Below are positions 35,172 to 43,570 of a stretch of 64,000 nucleotides of DNA, in pieces. A program made the translations under genes and the position numbers. A model generated the notes under the pieces. The model ran no database searches. It had not been told where the DNA came from and saw only the letters and a program-made list of their open reading frames with translations. This DNA comes from an uncultured Schaedlerella sp. (lineage in GTDB: Bacteria; Bacillota; Clostridia; Lachnospirales; Lachnospiraceae): positions 1 to 64,000 of the forward strand of contig CAKSAJ010000007.1 in the NCBI GenBank assembly GCA_934435195.1. The letters are read 5' to 3'. The stretch's first letter is position 1, and each line of letters opens with the position of its first letter.

Positions 35172-36125
35172 ATGCTCCACGTAATCCTGTTTATATTAAA
35201 GTTAATAGGGTATCTGATACTGGGAATTATCGTGTTACTTGCTTTAATGCTTACTGCAGTATTGTTATCACCATTTTCTTATCAGGCAAGAGGTAAGTGC
35301 GATAAAGAAATAAAAAATCTTGATGTTCATGGGTCATTTACGTATCTGTTTCATCTGATTTCAGGGGAGATAAATTATAAAAAAGAGCAGTTTACCTGGA
35401 AAATACGTATTGCCTGGATACGAAAAAGTAACATTGCCGAAACAGTAGATGTGAAAAAAGAAGATGTAAAGAAGAGCGATATACTACAATCAGACAATGA
35501 TAAAATATTGACTGCTATGGAAGAAAGAGAGGTAGAGAAACCAATCTACAAGCCGAAGACTGTAGTGTCAGAAACAAAGAAAGAGATTGTGCAAGAAGAG
35601 ACCACTTCGAAAAAAAATGCTGATATCAAGTCCAAAAAACAAAAAAAATTGAATCTTTATGAAAGAGCAGTTTCTAAATTGCGGACACTTAGGTGTACAG
35701 TTCAAAAGGTTTGTGATAAGATAAAATTACTTATTCAAAAAAAGAATATCTTAATGGCATTTATAACAGAAGAAACACACGTGGCAGCATTTAAAAAGCT
35801 TATTTGTGAATTAAAGAAATTGTTGAAAAAATGTTGCCCTAAAAAGGTGGAGGGAGATATCTGTTTTGGATTTGAAGAGCCTGATCTGACAGGAAAAGTT
35901 TTAGCAGTGCTGGGAATGATATATCCGTTGATTGGAGAACATCTAAATGTCAGTCCGGATTTTGAAAAGTCTGTTTTGGATGGAAGGTTATTTATAAAAG
36001 GAAAAATCAGAATCTCGAGTATTGTAAAGATGGCATGGAATCTTGTTTGGACAAAAAATGTCAGAACAACGATTGGAGATATTAGGAAATTCAGTTTTGA
36101 TGAAGGAGGAGTACAAAATGGCTGA
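35172..36125 (+). CDS. DUF2953 membrane protein (YtfI-like)
   Basis: 317 residues. An N-terminal membrane helix (about 5-30), a short conserved beta region (LLSPFSYQARG...), a long Lys/Glu-rich insert (90-165) and the conserved C-terminal DUF2953 part (about 210-315, with FGFEEPDLTGKVLAVLG near 235). Function unknown. In Bacillus ytfI precedes ytfJ, and here a ytfJ gene follows with an 8-base overlap, which supports the family and a sporulation connection. Confidence 0.82.
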   Translation: MLHVILFILKLIGYLILGIIVLLALMLTAVLLSPFSYQARGKCDKEIKNLDVHGSFTYLFHLISGEINYKKEQFTWKIRIAWIRKSNIAETVDVKKEDVKKSDILQSDNDKILTAMEEREVEKPIYKPKTVVSETKKEIVQEETTSKKNADIKSKKQKKLNLYERAVSKLRTLRCTVQKVCDKIKLLIQKKNILMAFITEETHVAAFKKLICELKKLLKKCCPKKVEGDICFGFEEPDLTGKVLAVLGMIYPLIGEHLNVSPDFEKSVLDGRLFIKGKIRISSIVKMAWNLVWTKNVRTTIGDIRKFSFDEGGVQNG

Positions 36126-36507
36126 TACAAATAATTTTAAAGATACAGTAGGTGCTTTGTTTAAGGGGATGGATGGAGTAGTATCTTCAAAGACAGTAGT
36201 AGGAGAGGCAATTCATACAGATGGAGTTACAATACTTCCGCTTTTAGATGTTTCTTTTGGACTTGGCGCCGGTGCATTTGATAACGATAAGAAAGAAAGA
36301 ACCGGAGGAGGAATTGGTGGAAAAATCACACCAAGTGCTGTGCTGGTGATTAAAGACGGAACAACACGATTGGTAAATATTAAGAATCAGGATACAGTAA
36401 CAAAATTACTTGATATGGTGCCTGGAATTTTAGATAAATTTACAACAAGAAAAGAAGACACTGTAACAGAAGAAGACGTTGCAGAAATGTTGGATGATGC
36501 AGAATAA
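36118..36507 (+). CDS. ytfJ: GerW/YtfJ-family spore protein
   Basis: 129 residues. The YtfJ domain has SSKTVVGEAIHTDGVTILPL near 22, a Gly-rich SFGLGAGAF, GGGIGGKITPSAVLVI near 68 and a C-terminal LDMVPGILDKF. Family members are made in the forespore or spore and affect germination in some species. The start at 36118 has AGGAGG (36104-36109); a longer frame from 36043 is unsupported. Overlaps the DUF2953 gene by 8 bases. Confidence 0.9.
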   Translation: MADTNNFKDTVGALFKGMDGVVSSKTVVGEAIHTDGVTILPLLDVSFGLGAGAFDNDKKERTGGGIGGKITPSAVLVIKDGTTRLVNIKNQDTVTKLLDMVPGILDKFTTRKEDTVTEEDVAEMLDDAE

Positions 36508-36563
36508 AGACGGAAAGAACTGCATAAGCATAAATAAGAAGTGGATATGATAGATGGAATAGA

Positions 36564-36713
36564 ATGAAACGAGTGATAGGGTTTGCATTTTTTTGTGCAG
36601 CAATAGGGATGGTAATCGTATGGATGATACCAGAGACTTTGTTTTTTCGTATAATGCTGTTTCTTGGATTTATGATAGCGGGATATATATTATTCTGCAA
36701 ATAAGAAACTAAA
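36564..36713 (+). CDS. small membrane protein, possibly frameshifted
   Basis: Frame of 49 residues starting MKRVIGFAFF, with a hydrophobic segment. After codon 32 it passes a TTTT run (36660-36663) and ends SGIYIILQIRN. In the +1 frame from 36664 the sequence reads LGFMIAGYILFCK and then stops at 36703-36705, a much more natural second membrane helix. A one-base change in the T run is therefore suspected, but the alternative is that the shorter hydrophobic ending is chance. Only a weak ribosome binding site is visible. It follows ytfJ by 56 bases. Confidence 0.4.
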
Positions 36714-36756
36714 AAGGTTTATTGAACTGTTTGGTTATATGCTAGATAATAAAAAG

Positions 36757-36794
36757 AAAAGACTCAATATTCGAAGAGAATACTGAGTCTTTTT
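36757..36794. terminator. bidirectional terminator between the ytfJ region and rpmB
   Basis: AAAAGACTCAATATTC (36757-36772) pairs with GAATACTGAGTCTTTT (36778-36793) with one mismatch. A and T tracts suit both directions. Confidence 0.9.
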
Positions 36795-36852
36795 AATCCG
36801 TGTCTGTAAAGCGGTCATTTACAATCCGCTCTGTCTGAAAACGATACTTAAA

Positions 36853-37038
36853 TTAAGCACGTTCTACGCGTCCTGATTTCAGGCATGATGTACATACGTA
36901 CATTTTTTTAGCTCCGCCTTCAGTCTGAACTCTAACAGACTTTACATTTGATTTCCACATTTTTGGTGATTTTCTATGAGAGTGACTTACGTTGTTTCCG
37001 AAGTGAGCACCCTTTTCACAAATAGCACATTTAGCCAT
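36853..37038 (-). CDS. rpmB: 50S ribosomal protein L28 (zinc-binding form)
   Basis: 61 residues on the minus strand. Four cysteines in two pairs (CAIC at 4-7 and CTSC near 49-52) mark the zinc-binding C+ paralogue; the middle has HSHRKSPKMWKSN and RVQTEGG typical of L28. The start at 37038 lies 8 bases after AGGAGG; a short upstream extension is unsupported. Single-gene transcript between a consensus promoter and a terminator. Confidence 0.96.
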   Translation of the reverse strand: MAKCAICEKGAHFGNNVSHSHRKSPKMWKSNVKSVRVQTEGGAKKMYVCTSCLKSGRVERA

Positions 37039-37065
37039 CACAAACACCTCCTAACAATTTGAAAT

Positions 37066-37081
37066 AGTCTATAATTAGACT
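37066..37081. promoter_or_regulatory. palindrome in the rpmB leader
   Basis: AGTCTATAATTAGACT is a perfect 16-base palindrome (6-bp arms, TAAT centre) between the rpmB promoter and its ribosome binding site. A small hairpin or operator is possible. Confidence 0.35.
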
Positions 37082-37093
37082 CACAACACTGAT

Positions 37094-37122
37094 ATTCTAG
37101 CAGAAAGCGGCAATGAATGCAA
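37094..37122 (-). promoter_or_regulatory. SigA promoter of rpmB
   Basis: On the minus strand TTGCAT (37122-37117), 17-base spacer, TAGAAT (37099-37094). Confidence 0.75.
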
Positions 37123-37184
37123 GAGTTTTTTTGAATTAGTGACATTTATTTTTAATTTTCTCTATATTTTTTAAAGAAAGATGG

Positions 37185-37213
37185 TTCACAGAATATAGTT
37201 TTCATGCTAATAT
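37185..37213 (+). promoter_or_regulatory. probable promoter of the Asp23-fakA operon
   Basis: TTCACA (37185-37190), 17-base spacer, TAATAT (37208-37213) with an upstream TG giving an extended -10. A perfect TATAAT overlaps at 37211-37216 but has no fitting -35. Confidence 0.5.
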
Positions 37214-37274
37214 AATCATATCTGTATTAAAAAGTATAGGTTTGAAATCCATTTGAAATTGGAGGTATATAGAA

Positions 37275-37634
37275 ATGAAAGGTAGTATGAGTACAGATCT
37301 GGGGATTATTACAATCAACCCGGAAGTAATTGCGAAGTATGCAGGTTCCGTTGCAGTGGAGTGCTTTGGGATTGTAGGTATGGCAGCGGTGAATATGAAA
37401 GATGGTCTTGTAAAACTATTAAAGAGAGAGAGTCTGACTCATGGGATTCAGATTGAGATTTCAGATGAGAACAGTTTAACTCTGAATTTTCATGTGATTG
37501 TTGCTTATGGTGTAAATATTCTTTCTGTGTCAGACAATTTGATGAATAATGTAAAATATAAAGTAGAAGAATTTACCGGTATGACAGTCGATAAAATTAA
37601 CATCTTCGTTGAAGGTGTCAGAGTGATTGATTAA
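37275..37634 (+). CDS. Asp23/Gls24 family envelope stress protein (YloU-like)
   Basis: 119 residues with the Asp23 fold: GIITINPEVIAKYAGSVAV at the start, CFGIVGMAAVN near 36 and a C-terminal KVEEFTGMTVDKINIFVEGV. No membrane segment. YloU-type members precede the fatty-acid kinase gene in many Firmicutes, as here (14 bases), and probably act at the membrane or in lipid homeostasis. Confidence 0.92.
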   Translation: MKGSMSTDLGIITINPEVIAKYAGSVAVECFGIVGMAAVNMKDGLVKLLKRESLTHGIQIEISDENSLTLNFHVIVAYGVNILSVSDNLMNNVKYKVEEFTGMTVDKINIFVEGVRVID

Positions 37635-37648
37635 GGAGGATATTGATC

Positions 37649-39301
37649 GTGGCAACGAATTCGATAAATGCAGAGCTGCTCACAAAGATGTTTCTTGCAG
37701 GAGCAGCAAATCTGGAAGCTAAAAAAGAATATATTAATGAATTGAATGTATTCCCGGTTCCAGACGGAGATACAGGTACAAATATGACACTTACAATTAT
37801 GTCAGCTGCAAAAGAAGTACAAGGTTTGGAATCAGCAGATATGACAGCACTTGCGAAAGCAATTTCGTCTGGTTCATTAAGAGGAGCAAGAGGTAACTCA
37901 GGAGTTATTCTTTCCCAGCTTCTTCGTGGATTTACAAAAGAAATCAAAGAACACAAAGAAGTAGATGTGCAGGCATTGGCGTCAGCGTGTGAACGTGCAA
38001 CAGCAACTGCTTATAAAGCGGTTATGAAGCCAAAAGAGGGAACAATTCTGACAGTGGCAAAAGGTGCATCAGAGAAAGCCCGTGAGATGGCTGAGACAAC
38101 AGATGATCTGGAAGTGTTTATTCCGGAAGTTATCGCATATGCAAAAGAAGTTCTCTCTAAAACACCTGAGATGCTTCCAGTATTAAAAGAAGCAGGAGTT
38201 GTGGATTCCGGTGGACAAGGTCTTCTTGAAGTGTTGAATGGTGCATATGATGCTTTCCAAGGCAAAGAGATTGATTATAGTGCGATTGAATCCAGTGCGG
38301 GAACAACGATGGTTAAGCCGGATGCACAGGCACAGGCAGATATCAAATTTGGATATTGTACAGAATTTATAATTATGACAGAAAAAGCCTTTACAGAGAA
38401 AGATGAACATGAATTTAAGGCTTTTCTGGAATCTATAGGTGATTCAATTGTATGTGTAGCAGATGAAGATATTGTTAAAATCCATGTGCATACAAATGAT
38501 CCGGGACTGGCAATTCAGCGAGCTCTTACTTATGGACAGCTTTCACGTATGAAGATTGATAATATGAGAGAAGAGCATCAGGAAAAATTGATCCGTGATG
38601 CAGAAAAACTTGCAGCAGAGCAGGCAAAAAAAGAGCCTCGTAAAGATGTGGGATTTATTGCAGTATCGATCGGTGAAGGAATGAATGAGATTTTCCGTGA
38701 ACTGGGAGTTGATTACATCATCGAAGGTGGTCAGACGATGAACCCAAGTACAGAAGACATGTTGACTGCAATAGATCAGGTCAATGCAGATCATATCTTT
38801 ATTCTTCCGAATAATAAGAATATCATTCTTGCAGCAAATCAGGCGCAGGCGCTTACAGAGGATAAAGATATTATCGTAGTTCCAACAAAGACAGTTCCTC
38901 AAGGAATTACAGCAATCATTAACTATGTGCCTGAAGAAGACGCAAAGGCTAATGAAGAGATGATGAAAGAAGAAATCCAGAATGTCAAGACAGGTCAGGT
39001 AACATATGCGGTTCGTGATACACACATCGATGATAAAGAAATTCATGAAGGTGATATCATGGGTATCGGGGATGAAGGAATCCTTTCAGTAGGGCAGTCT
39101 GTAGAAGCAACAACAAAAGAGATGTTGTCGTTAATGGCAGATGAAGACAGTGAATTGATCAGTATTTATTACGGACAGGATATTCAGGAAGAAGATGCAG
39201 AGAAACTTGCAGCTGAAATTGAAGAATTATATCCAGATGCAGATGTAGATCTTCATTGTGGTGGACAGCCAATTTATTATTATGTGCTGTCAGTAGAATA
39301 A
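37649..39301 (+). CDS. fakA: fatty acid kinase catalytic subunit (DAK2/DhaL domain)
   Basis: 550 residues. The N-terminal DhaL-type kinase domain (about 8-200) has NVFPVPDGDTGTNMTLT near 32 with the Asp residues that bind Mg-ATP, and RGARGNSGVILSQ near 74. The middle and C-terminal DegV-like regions (210-550) bind FakB partners. It phosphorylates FakB-bound exogenous fatty acids for phospholipid synthesis. GTG at 37649 is preferred over TTG at 37643 because AAGGAGG (37633-37639) is 9 versus 3 bases away. Order yloU-fakA-recG is conserved in Firmicutes. Confidence 0.92.
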   Translation: MATNSINAELLTKMFLAGAANLEAKKEYINELNVFPVPDGDTGTNMTLTIMSAAKEVQGLESADMTALAKAISSGSLRGARGNSGVILSQLLRGFTKEIKEHKEVDVQALASACERATATAYKAVMKPKEGTILTVAKGASEKAREMAETTDDLEVFIPEVIAYAKEVLSKTPEMLPVLKEAGVVDSGGQGLLEVLNGAYDAFQGKEIDYSAIESSAGTTMVKPDAQAQADIKFGYCTEFIIMTEKAFTEKDEHEFKAFLESIGDSIVCVADEDIVKIHVHTNDPGLAIQRALTYGQLSRMKIDNMREEHQEKLIRDAEKLAAEQAKKEPRKDVGFIAVSIGEGMNEIFRELGVDYIIEGGQTMNPSTEDMLTAIDQVNADHIFILPNNKNIILAANQAQALTEDKDIIVVPTKTVPQGITAIINYVPEEDAKANEEMMKEEIQNVKTGQVTYAVRDTHIDDKEIHEGDIMGIGDEGILSVGQSVEATTKEMLSLMADEDSELISIYYGQDIQEEDAEKLAAEIEELYPDADVDLHCGGQPIYYYVLSVE

Positions 39302-39346
39302 AAAGTAAGGCGACTCTATAAAACAGAGAGCAAAAGAGATTTAATG

Positions 39347-39382
39347 ACAGATCGGTTTTCTATGTGAAGACTGATCTGTTTT
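39347..39382 (+). terminator. hairpin terminator between fakA and recG
   Basis: ACAGATCGG (39347-39355) pairs with CTGATCTGT (39371-39379) with one G-T pair, then TTT. The T tract is short, so partial readthrough into recG is likely. Confidence 0.6.
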
Positions 39383-39404
39383 AAAATATAAGGTGATATA
39401 AAAT

Positions 39405-41465
39405 ATGAACGAAACAGCAAGGATCAGTACCCTGAAGGGAATTGGAGAGAAGACAGAAAAGATATTTCAAAAAGCAGGAATCTATACAGTTGGAGATTTG
39501 ATCAGATATTTCCCAAGAGGTTATGATGTGTATGAAGAACCTGTGCCGATCAGTGAATTAGAAGAAGGAAAAACAATGACTGTTACCGGGAGCGTTTATG
39601 GGAGAATCCAGGTCGGCGGAAGTCCAAAGATGCAGATTACAACAGTATATTTAAAAGATATTACAGGGACACTAAAGGTTATATGGTTTCGTATGCCATT
39701 TTTGCGAAATACATTGGCAAAAGCTGGTGTGATCACACTTCGTGGGCGTGTCATCCGAAAAAGAGAAGGACTTGTAATGGAACATCCGGAAGTGTTTTGT
39801 CCTGCATCCAAATATGATCTGAAACAAGATACACTTCAGCCGGTTTATCCATTAGTTATCGGGCTTACCAATCACGCAGTGATGAAAGCAGTCAGGCAGG
39901 TGTTGGAAGACTGTGATGTTGGTGAGGGGATTTTGCCGAAAGATATAGCGAGGGAATATCAGCTTTCTGATTACCGCCAGGCAATTTACGGGATTCATTT
40001 TCCAAAAGATAAAGAAGAATTCTATCATGCAAGAAAGCGACTTGTCTTTGAGGAATTTATGCTGTTTATTCTTTCACTTCGTATGCTGAAAGAAAGTGAG
40101 GAACGTGTTTTAAATCCGTATTGTTTTCGAGAGCAGCCGCAAATTGAGAAATTTTTAAACAGTCTGCCATTTGAACTTACGAATGCGCAAAAAACAGTCT
40201 GGAGAGAAATAAAAAATGATATGGAAGATATACATGTGATGTCCAGACTTGTGCAGGGAGATGTGGGTTCTGGAAAAACGATTGTTGCATTGCTTGCAAT
40301 GATGTATACGGGACTAAATGGATATCAGGCCGCGATGATGGCACCAACAGAGGTTTTGGCAAGACAACATTTTGAAAACATCAATCATATGCTGCAGGAA
40401 TATGAGATTCCATTGAAAGTGGGGCTTTTGACAGGCTCTATGACAGCCAGACAAAAAAGAGCAGTTTATGAAGAGGTTGAATCAGGTGAAATTCAGTTGG
40501 TTATAGGTACACATGCATTGATCCAGGAAAAGGTGATCTACAAAAATCTGGCACTGGTCGTGACAGATGAACAACATCGTTTTGGGGTAAAACAACGTGA
40601 GACTTTGGCAAATAAAGGTGTAAGTCCACATATTCTTGTGATGAGTGCAACACCGATTCCGAGAACTCTGGCAATTATATTGTATGGGGATTTGGACATT
40701 TCTGTTATAAACGAGCTCCCCAAAAACAGACTTCCGATAAAAAATTGTGTTGTTGATACGGGGTATCGAAATACAGCGTATCGGTTTATAAAAAATCAGA
40801 TAGCAGAGGGGAGACAATGTTATGTGATTTGTCCTATGGTTGAGGAAAGCGAGACACTTGAAGTAGAAAATGTCACAGATTATACGGAGAATTTGCAGGA
40901 AATATTAGGTGTGAACATTAAGGTACAATGCCTTCATGGTAAAATGAAGCAGTCTCAGAAAGACGAGATTATGGAAGCATTTTCAAAAAATGAAATTCAA
41001 GTATTGGTTTCAACAACTGTAATTGAAGTCGGAATCGATGTGCCGAATTCGACAGTTATGCTGATTGAAAATGCAGAACGATTTGGACTTGCACAGTTAC
41101 ACCAGTTGCGCGGGCGAGTCGGAAGAGGAAAGTATCAATCATATTGTATTTTTATGAGCGCATCAAAATCCAAAGAGACAAAAGAACGCTTGGATATTTT
41201 AAATAAATCAAATGATGGATTTTTTATCGCAAGTGAAGATTTAAGACTTAGAGGTCCGGGAGATTTGTTTGGAATCAGGCAGAGTGGTATTCTTGATTTT
41301 AAACTTGGCGATGTATTTCAGGATTCTCAGGTGCTTCAACAGGCAAGCAAAGCTGCAAATCTGATTCTGGAAGAAGATCCACAACTTGAAAAAGAAAAAT
41401 ATCAATCTTTAAAACAACAAGTTCAAAAAATCATACAGGGAGGAATGCTTGAGACAACACTATAA
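39405..41465 (+). CDS. recG: ATP-dependent DNA helicase RecG
   Basis: 686 residues. N-terminal wedge/OB domain (about 5-200) that splits forked DNA; helicase motifs QGDVGSGKTIVA (Walker A near 283), DEQHRFG (DEQH near 387), SATPIPRTL near 411, LHGKMKQ near 510 and QLRGRVGRG near 567. It reverses stalled replication forks and processes branched DNA. Length normal (about 680). With RuvAB and RecU the window holds most of the junction-processing set. Confidence 0.96.
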   Translation: MNETARISTLKGIGEKTEKIFQKAGIYTVGDLIRYFPRGYDVYEEPVPISELEEGKTMTVTGSVYGRIQVGGSPKMQITTVYLKDITGTLKVIWFRMPFLRNTLAKAGVITLRGRVIRKREGLVMEHPEVFCPASKYDLKQDTLQPVYPLVIGLTNHAVMKAVRQVLEDCDVGEGILPKDIAREYQLSDYRQAIYGIHFPKDKEEFYHARKRLVFEEFMLFILSLRMLKESEERVLNPYCFREQPQIEKFLNSLPFELTNAQKTVWREIKNDMEDIHVMSRLVQGDVGSGKTIVALLAMMYTGLNGYQAAMMAPTEVLARQHFENINHMLQEYEIPLKVGLLTGSMTARQKRAVYEEVESGEIQLVIGTHALIQEKVIYKNLALVVTDEQHRFGVKQRETLANKGVSPHILVMSATPIPRTLAIILYGDLDISVINELPKNRLPIKNCVVDTGYRNTAYRFIKNQIAEGRQCYVICPMVEESETLEVENVTDYTENLQEILGVNIKVQCLHGKMKQSQKDEIMEAFSKNEIQVLVSTTVIEVGIDVPNSTVMLIENAERFGLAQLHQLRGRVGRGKYQSYCIFMSASKSKETKERLDILNKSNDGFFIASEDLRLRGPGDLFGIRQSGILDFKLGDVFQDSQVLQQASKAANLILEEDPQLEKEKYQSLKQQVQKIIQGGMLETTL

Positions 41466-41516
41466 TAATATAGAAAAAGATTTGAGTGTAGAAATTAAAA
41501 CAGGTAAAAACTCCCA

Positions 41517-41545
41517 GTGTAAAAGTTTGAATCCTTCACATACTA
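41517..41545 (+). promoter_or_regulatory. possible SigG promoter of the SASP gene
   Basis: GTGTA (41517-41521), 17-base spacer, CATACTA (41539-41545). CATACTA is an excellent match to the forespore SigG/SigF -10; the -35 has one mismatch from GHATR. It lies 82 bases before the SASP start. Confidence 0.5.
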
Positions 41546-41626
41546 TGAGTGTAACAACACAGTTACAACAAATAAAAAACGTAACGAAAAGAGAGTTACA
41601 AAAAGATGCAAAAGGAGGAAACAAAC

Positions 41627-41833
41627 ATGGCAAATCGTTCATCAAACAGAGCAGCTGTGCCAGAAGCGAAAGGTGCATTAGACAAATTTAAATATGAGGT
41701 AGCAAGTGAACTTGGAGTTCCGTTGTCAGATGGATACAACGGAGATCTGACATCAAAACAGAACGGTTCTGTTGGCGGTTATATGGTGAAAAAGATGATC
41801 GAGCAGCAGGAAAAACAGATGGCAGGTAAATAA
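41627..41833 (+). CDS. alpha/beta-type small acid-soluble spore protein
   Basis: 68 residues, Asn/Gly/Lys-rich. The germination protease site appears as KYEVASELGV (about 25-34), and the C-terminal SVGGYMVKKMIEQQE is the typical second helix. SASPs coat spore DNA, giving UV and heat resistance, and are degraded on germination. The start at 41627 follows AAGGAGG (41612-41618). Single gene with its own terminator, good evidence that the organism's lineage sporulates. Confidence 0.93.
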   Translation: MANRSSNRAAVPEAKGALDKFKYEVASELGVPLSDGYNGDLTSKQNGSVGGYMVKKMIEQQEKQMAGK

Positions 41834-41856
41834 CAACCATAGAAAATATGAAGAAA

Positions 41857-41888
41857 AGGCACTTAGGAATTGACCTAGGTGCTTTTTT
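41857..41888 (+). terminator. terminator of the SASP gene
   Basis: GCACTTAGG (41859-41867) pairs with CCTAGGTGC (41874-41882) with one T-G pair, then six T. Confidence 0.88.
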
Positions 41889-41898
41889 CTGCTAAAAT
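41870..41898 (+). promoter_or_regulatory. promoter of rsmD inside the SASP terminator
   Basis: TTGACC (41870-41875), 17-base spacer, TAAAAT (41893-41898). The -35 sits in the terminator loop and right arm, and the T tract forms part of the spacer. The rsmD start is 27 bases downstream. Confidence 0.55.
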
Positions 41899-41924
41899 TC
41901 ACCATGTTAGACAGGAGGAGTCTT

Positions 41925-42494
41925 ATGAGAGTAATAGCAGGAAGTGCAAAACGATTACAATTAAAAACACTGGATGGGATGGAGACGAGGCCGACAACAG
42001 ACCGAATTAAAGAAACATTGTTTAATATGATTTCTCCATATATTTATGACAGTATATTTTTAGATCTGTTCAGTGGAAGTGGAGGAATCGGAATAGAGGC
42101 ACTTAGCAGAGGTGCGAAAGAAGCAGTATTTGTGGAAAAGAATCCTCGTGCGATGGAGTGTATTAAAGAAAACTTAAAATATACAAAATTAGATAAGAAA
42201 GCGATGACTATGACAAAGGATGTTATGACAGCTTTGTATCAATTAGAAGGTGAAAAAACCTTCGATTATATTTTTATGGATCCGCCATATAATCAGGAAC
42301 TGGAGAAGATGGTACTATCTTACTTGTCGAAATCAGAACTGGTTTATGAAGATACCGTAATTATCGTAGAAGCTTCATTGGATACAGATTTTTCTTATCT
42401 GGAACAGATGGGATTTCGAATGATTAAAACAAAAGAATATAAAACAAACAAACATGTCTTTATAGAAAAAGAGGGGAAACAAGAAATATGTTAA
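41925..42494 (+). CDS. rsmD: 16S rRNA (guanine(966)-N2)-methyltransferase
   Basis: 189 residues. The start MRVIAGSAKR, ETRPTTDRIKETLFNMI, the SAM-binding loop DLFSGSGGIGIEALSRG near 48 and the catalytic FMDPPYNQEL near 118 are all RsmD signatures. It methylates G966 of 16S rRNA. The ATG at 41925 has AGGAGGA upstream. Its last 7 bases overlap coaD, the conserved Firmicute pair (ylbH-coaD). Confidence 0.95.
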   Translation: MRVIAGSAKRLQLKTLDGMETRPTTDRIKETLFNMISPYIYDSIFLDLFSGSGGIGIEALSRGAKEAVFVEKNPRAMECIKENLKYTKLDKKAMTMTKDVMTALYQLEGEKTFDYIFMDPPYNQELEKMVLSYLSKSELVYEDTVIIVEASLDTDFSYLEQMGFRMIKTKEYKTNKHVFIEKEGKQEIC

Positions 42495-42979
42495 GAGCAA
42501 TATATCCGGGAAGCTTTGATCCGGTTACAAATGGACATCTGGACGTGATCAGAAGATCTAGTAAAATGGTTGACGAATTGATTGTCGGAGTGCTGAATAA
42601 TAATGCTAAAATGCCGTTGTTTTCTGTCGAAGAACGTGTTAAAATGTTAGAGGAAGTGACAAAAGATATACCAAATGTTCGGATTTATCCTTTTGATGGG
42701 TTGTTGATCGATTTTGCCGCCAAGATGGAGGCGGGAGTTGTAATTCGTGGCTTGCGTGCAATTACAGATTTTGAATATGAGTTACAGATGTCCCAGACGA
42801 ATCACAAACTGAATCCGGACGTTGAGACCATATTTTTGACGACTAGTATAGAGTATTCATATTTAAGTTCTACAACTGTAAAAGAAATTGCTTCATACAA
42901 CGGAGACATTACACAGTTTGTGCCGGAAGCAGTGGTTGGAAAGCTTGAACAGAAGATGAAAGAAAAAAGGAGAGTATAA
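42488..42979 (+). CDS. coaD: phosphopantetheine adenylyltransferase
   Basis: 163 residues. Nucleotidyltransferase motif (T/H)xGH as TNGH near 15-18 within YPGSFDPVTNGHLDVI; RGLRAITDFEYE near 88 and the second motif SSTTVKEIA near 128. It adenylates 4'-phosphopantetheine to dephospho-CoA, the penultimate step of CoA synthesis. Overlaps rsmD; the next gene starts 2 bases after its stop. Confidence 0.97.
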   Translation: MLRAIYPGSFDPVTNGHLDVIRRSSKMVDELIVGVLNNNAKMPLFSVEERVKMLEEVTKDIPNVRIYPFDGLLIDFAAKMEAGVVIRGLRAITDFEYELQMSQTNHKLNPDVETIFLTTSIEYSYLSSTTVKEIASYNGDITQFVPEAVVGKLEQKMKEKRRV

Positions 42980-42981
42980 TC

Positions 42982-43554
42982 ATGAGCAGTCGTATTGAAC
43001 AGATTATTGAAGAGATTGAAGAGTACATTGACAGAGATTGTAAATATCAGCCATTGTCTACTACTAAAATTATTGTTAACAAAGAGCATTTAGACGAATT
43101 GTTAAGAGAGCTTCGTATGAAAACACCAGATGAGATCAAACGTTATCAGAAGATTATCGCTAATCGAGATGCGATTCTGGCAGATGCACAGGCAAAAGCC
43201 GATGCAATGATCGAAGAAGCACAGGTACAGACAACAGAACTTGTAAGTGAACATGAGATTATGCAGCAGGCATATGCACAGGCAAACGAGATTGTGACAC
43301 AGGCTACTGCACAGGCACAGGAGATTGTTGACAATGCTACTTCTGATGCAAATGCAATTCGTATGGGAGCAATCCAGTATACGGATGATCTTCTTTCTAA
43401 TGCGGAGAACATTATTGGACATACTTTGGACAGTTATTCTACAAAATATGATGGACTGATCAATTCATTGCAGGAGTGCTATGACGTAGTACGTTCAAAT
43501 CGTGCAGAACTTGTACAGGATGATGGACTTGTTCCGGAGGATGTAGATGCATAG
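42982..43554 (+). CDS. coiled-coil protein linked to coaD (ATPase-like annotation in relatives)
   Basis: 190 residues. A short N-terminal region (SSRIEQIIEEIEEYIDRDCK) and a segment with PLSTTKIIVNKEHLDELL are followed by a long helical region (about 55-160) rich in Ala, Gln and Glu with repeated QAxAQAxEIV units, and an acidic C-terminus. No membrane segment. Such proteins are often auto-named ATPase or V-type subunit H because of the coiled coil; I give that no weight. DivIVA-like scaffolding is another possibility. GGAG before the ATG and the tight spacing to coaD show it is a real gene. Confidence 0.75.
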   Translation: MSSRIEQIIEEIEEYIDRDCKYQPLSTTKIIVNKEHLDELLRELRMKTPDEIKRYQKIIANRDAILADAQAKADAMIEEAQVQTTELVSEHEIMQQAYAQANEIVTQATAQAQEIVDNATSDANAIRMGAIQYTDDLLSNAENIIGHTLDSYSTKYDGLINSLQECYDVVRSNRAELVQDDGLVPEDVDA

Positions 43555-43570
43555 AAGTTTTTCTGGTAAT

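Noticed and set aside
38543..39046. Long antisense open frame within fakA
   Set aside because: Cys/His/Ile-rich translation with no start signals, fully covered by a well supported gene; many similar shadows exist in this window.
41449..41691. 80-residue plus-strand frame between recG and the SASP gene
   Set aside because: It overlaps both the recG end and the SASP start, lacks a ribosome binding site and covers a likely promoter.
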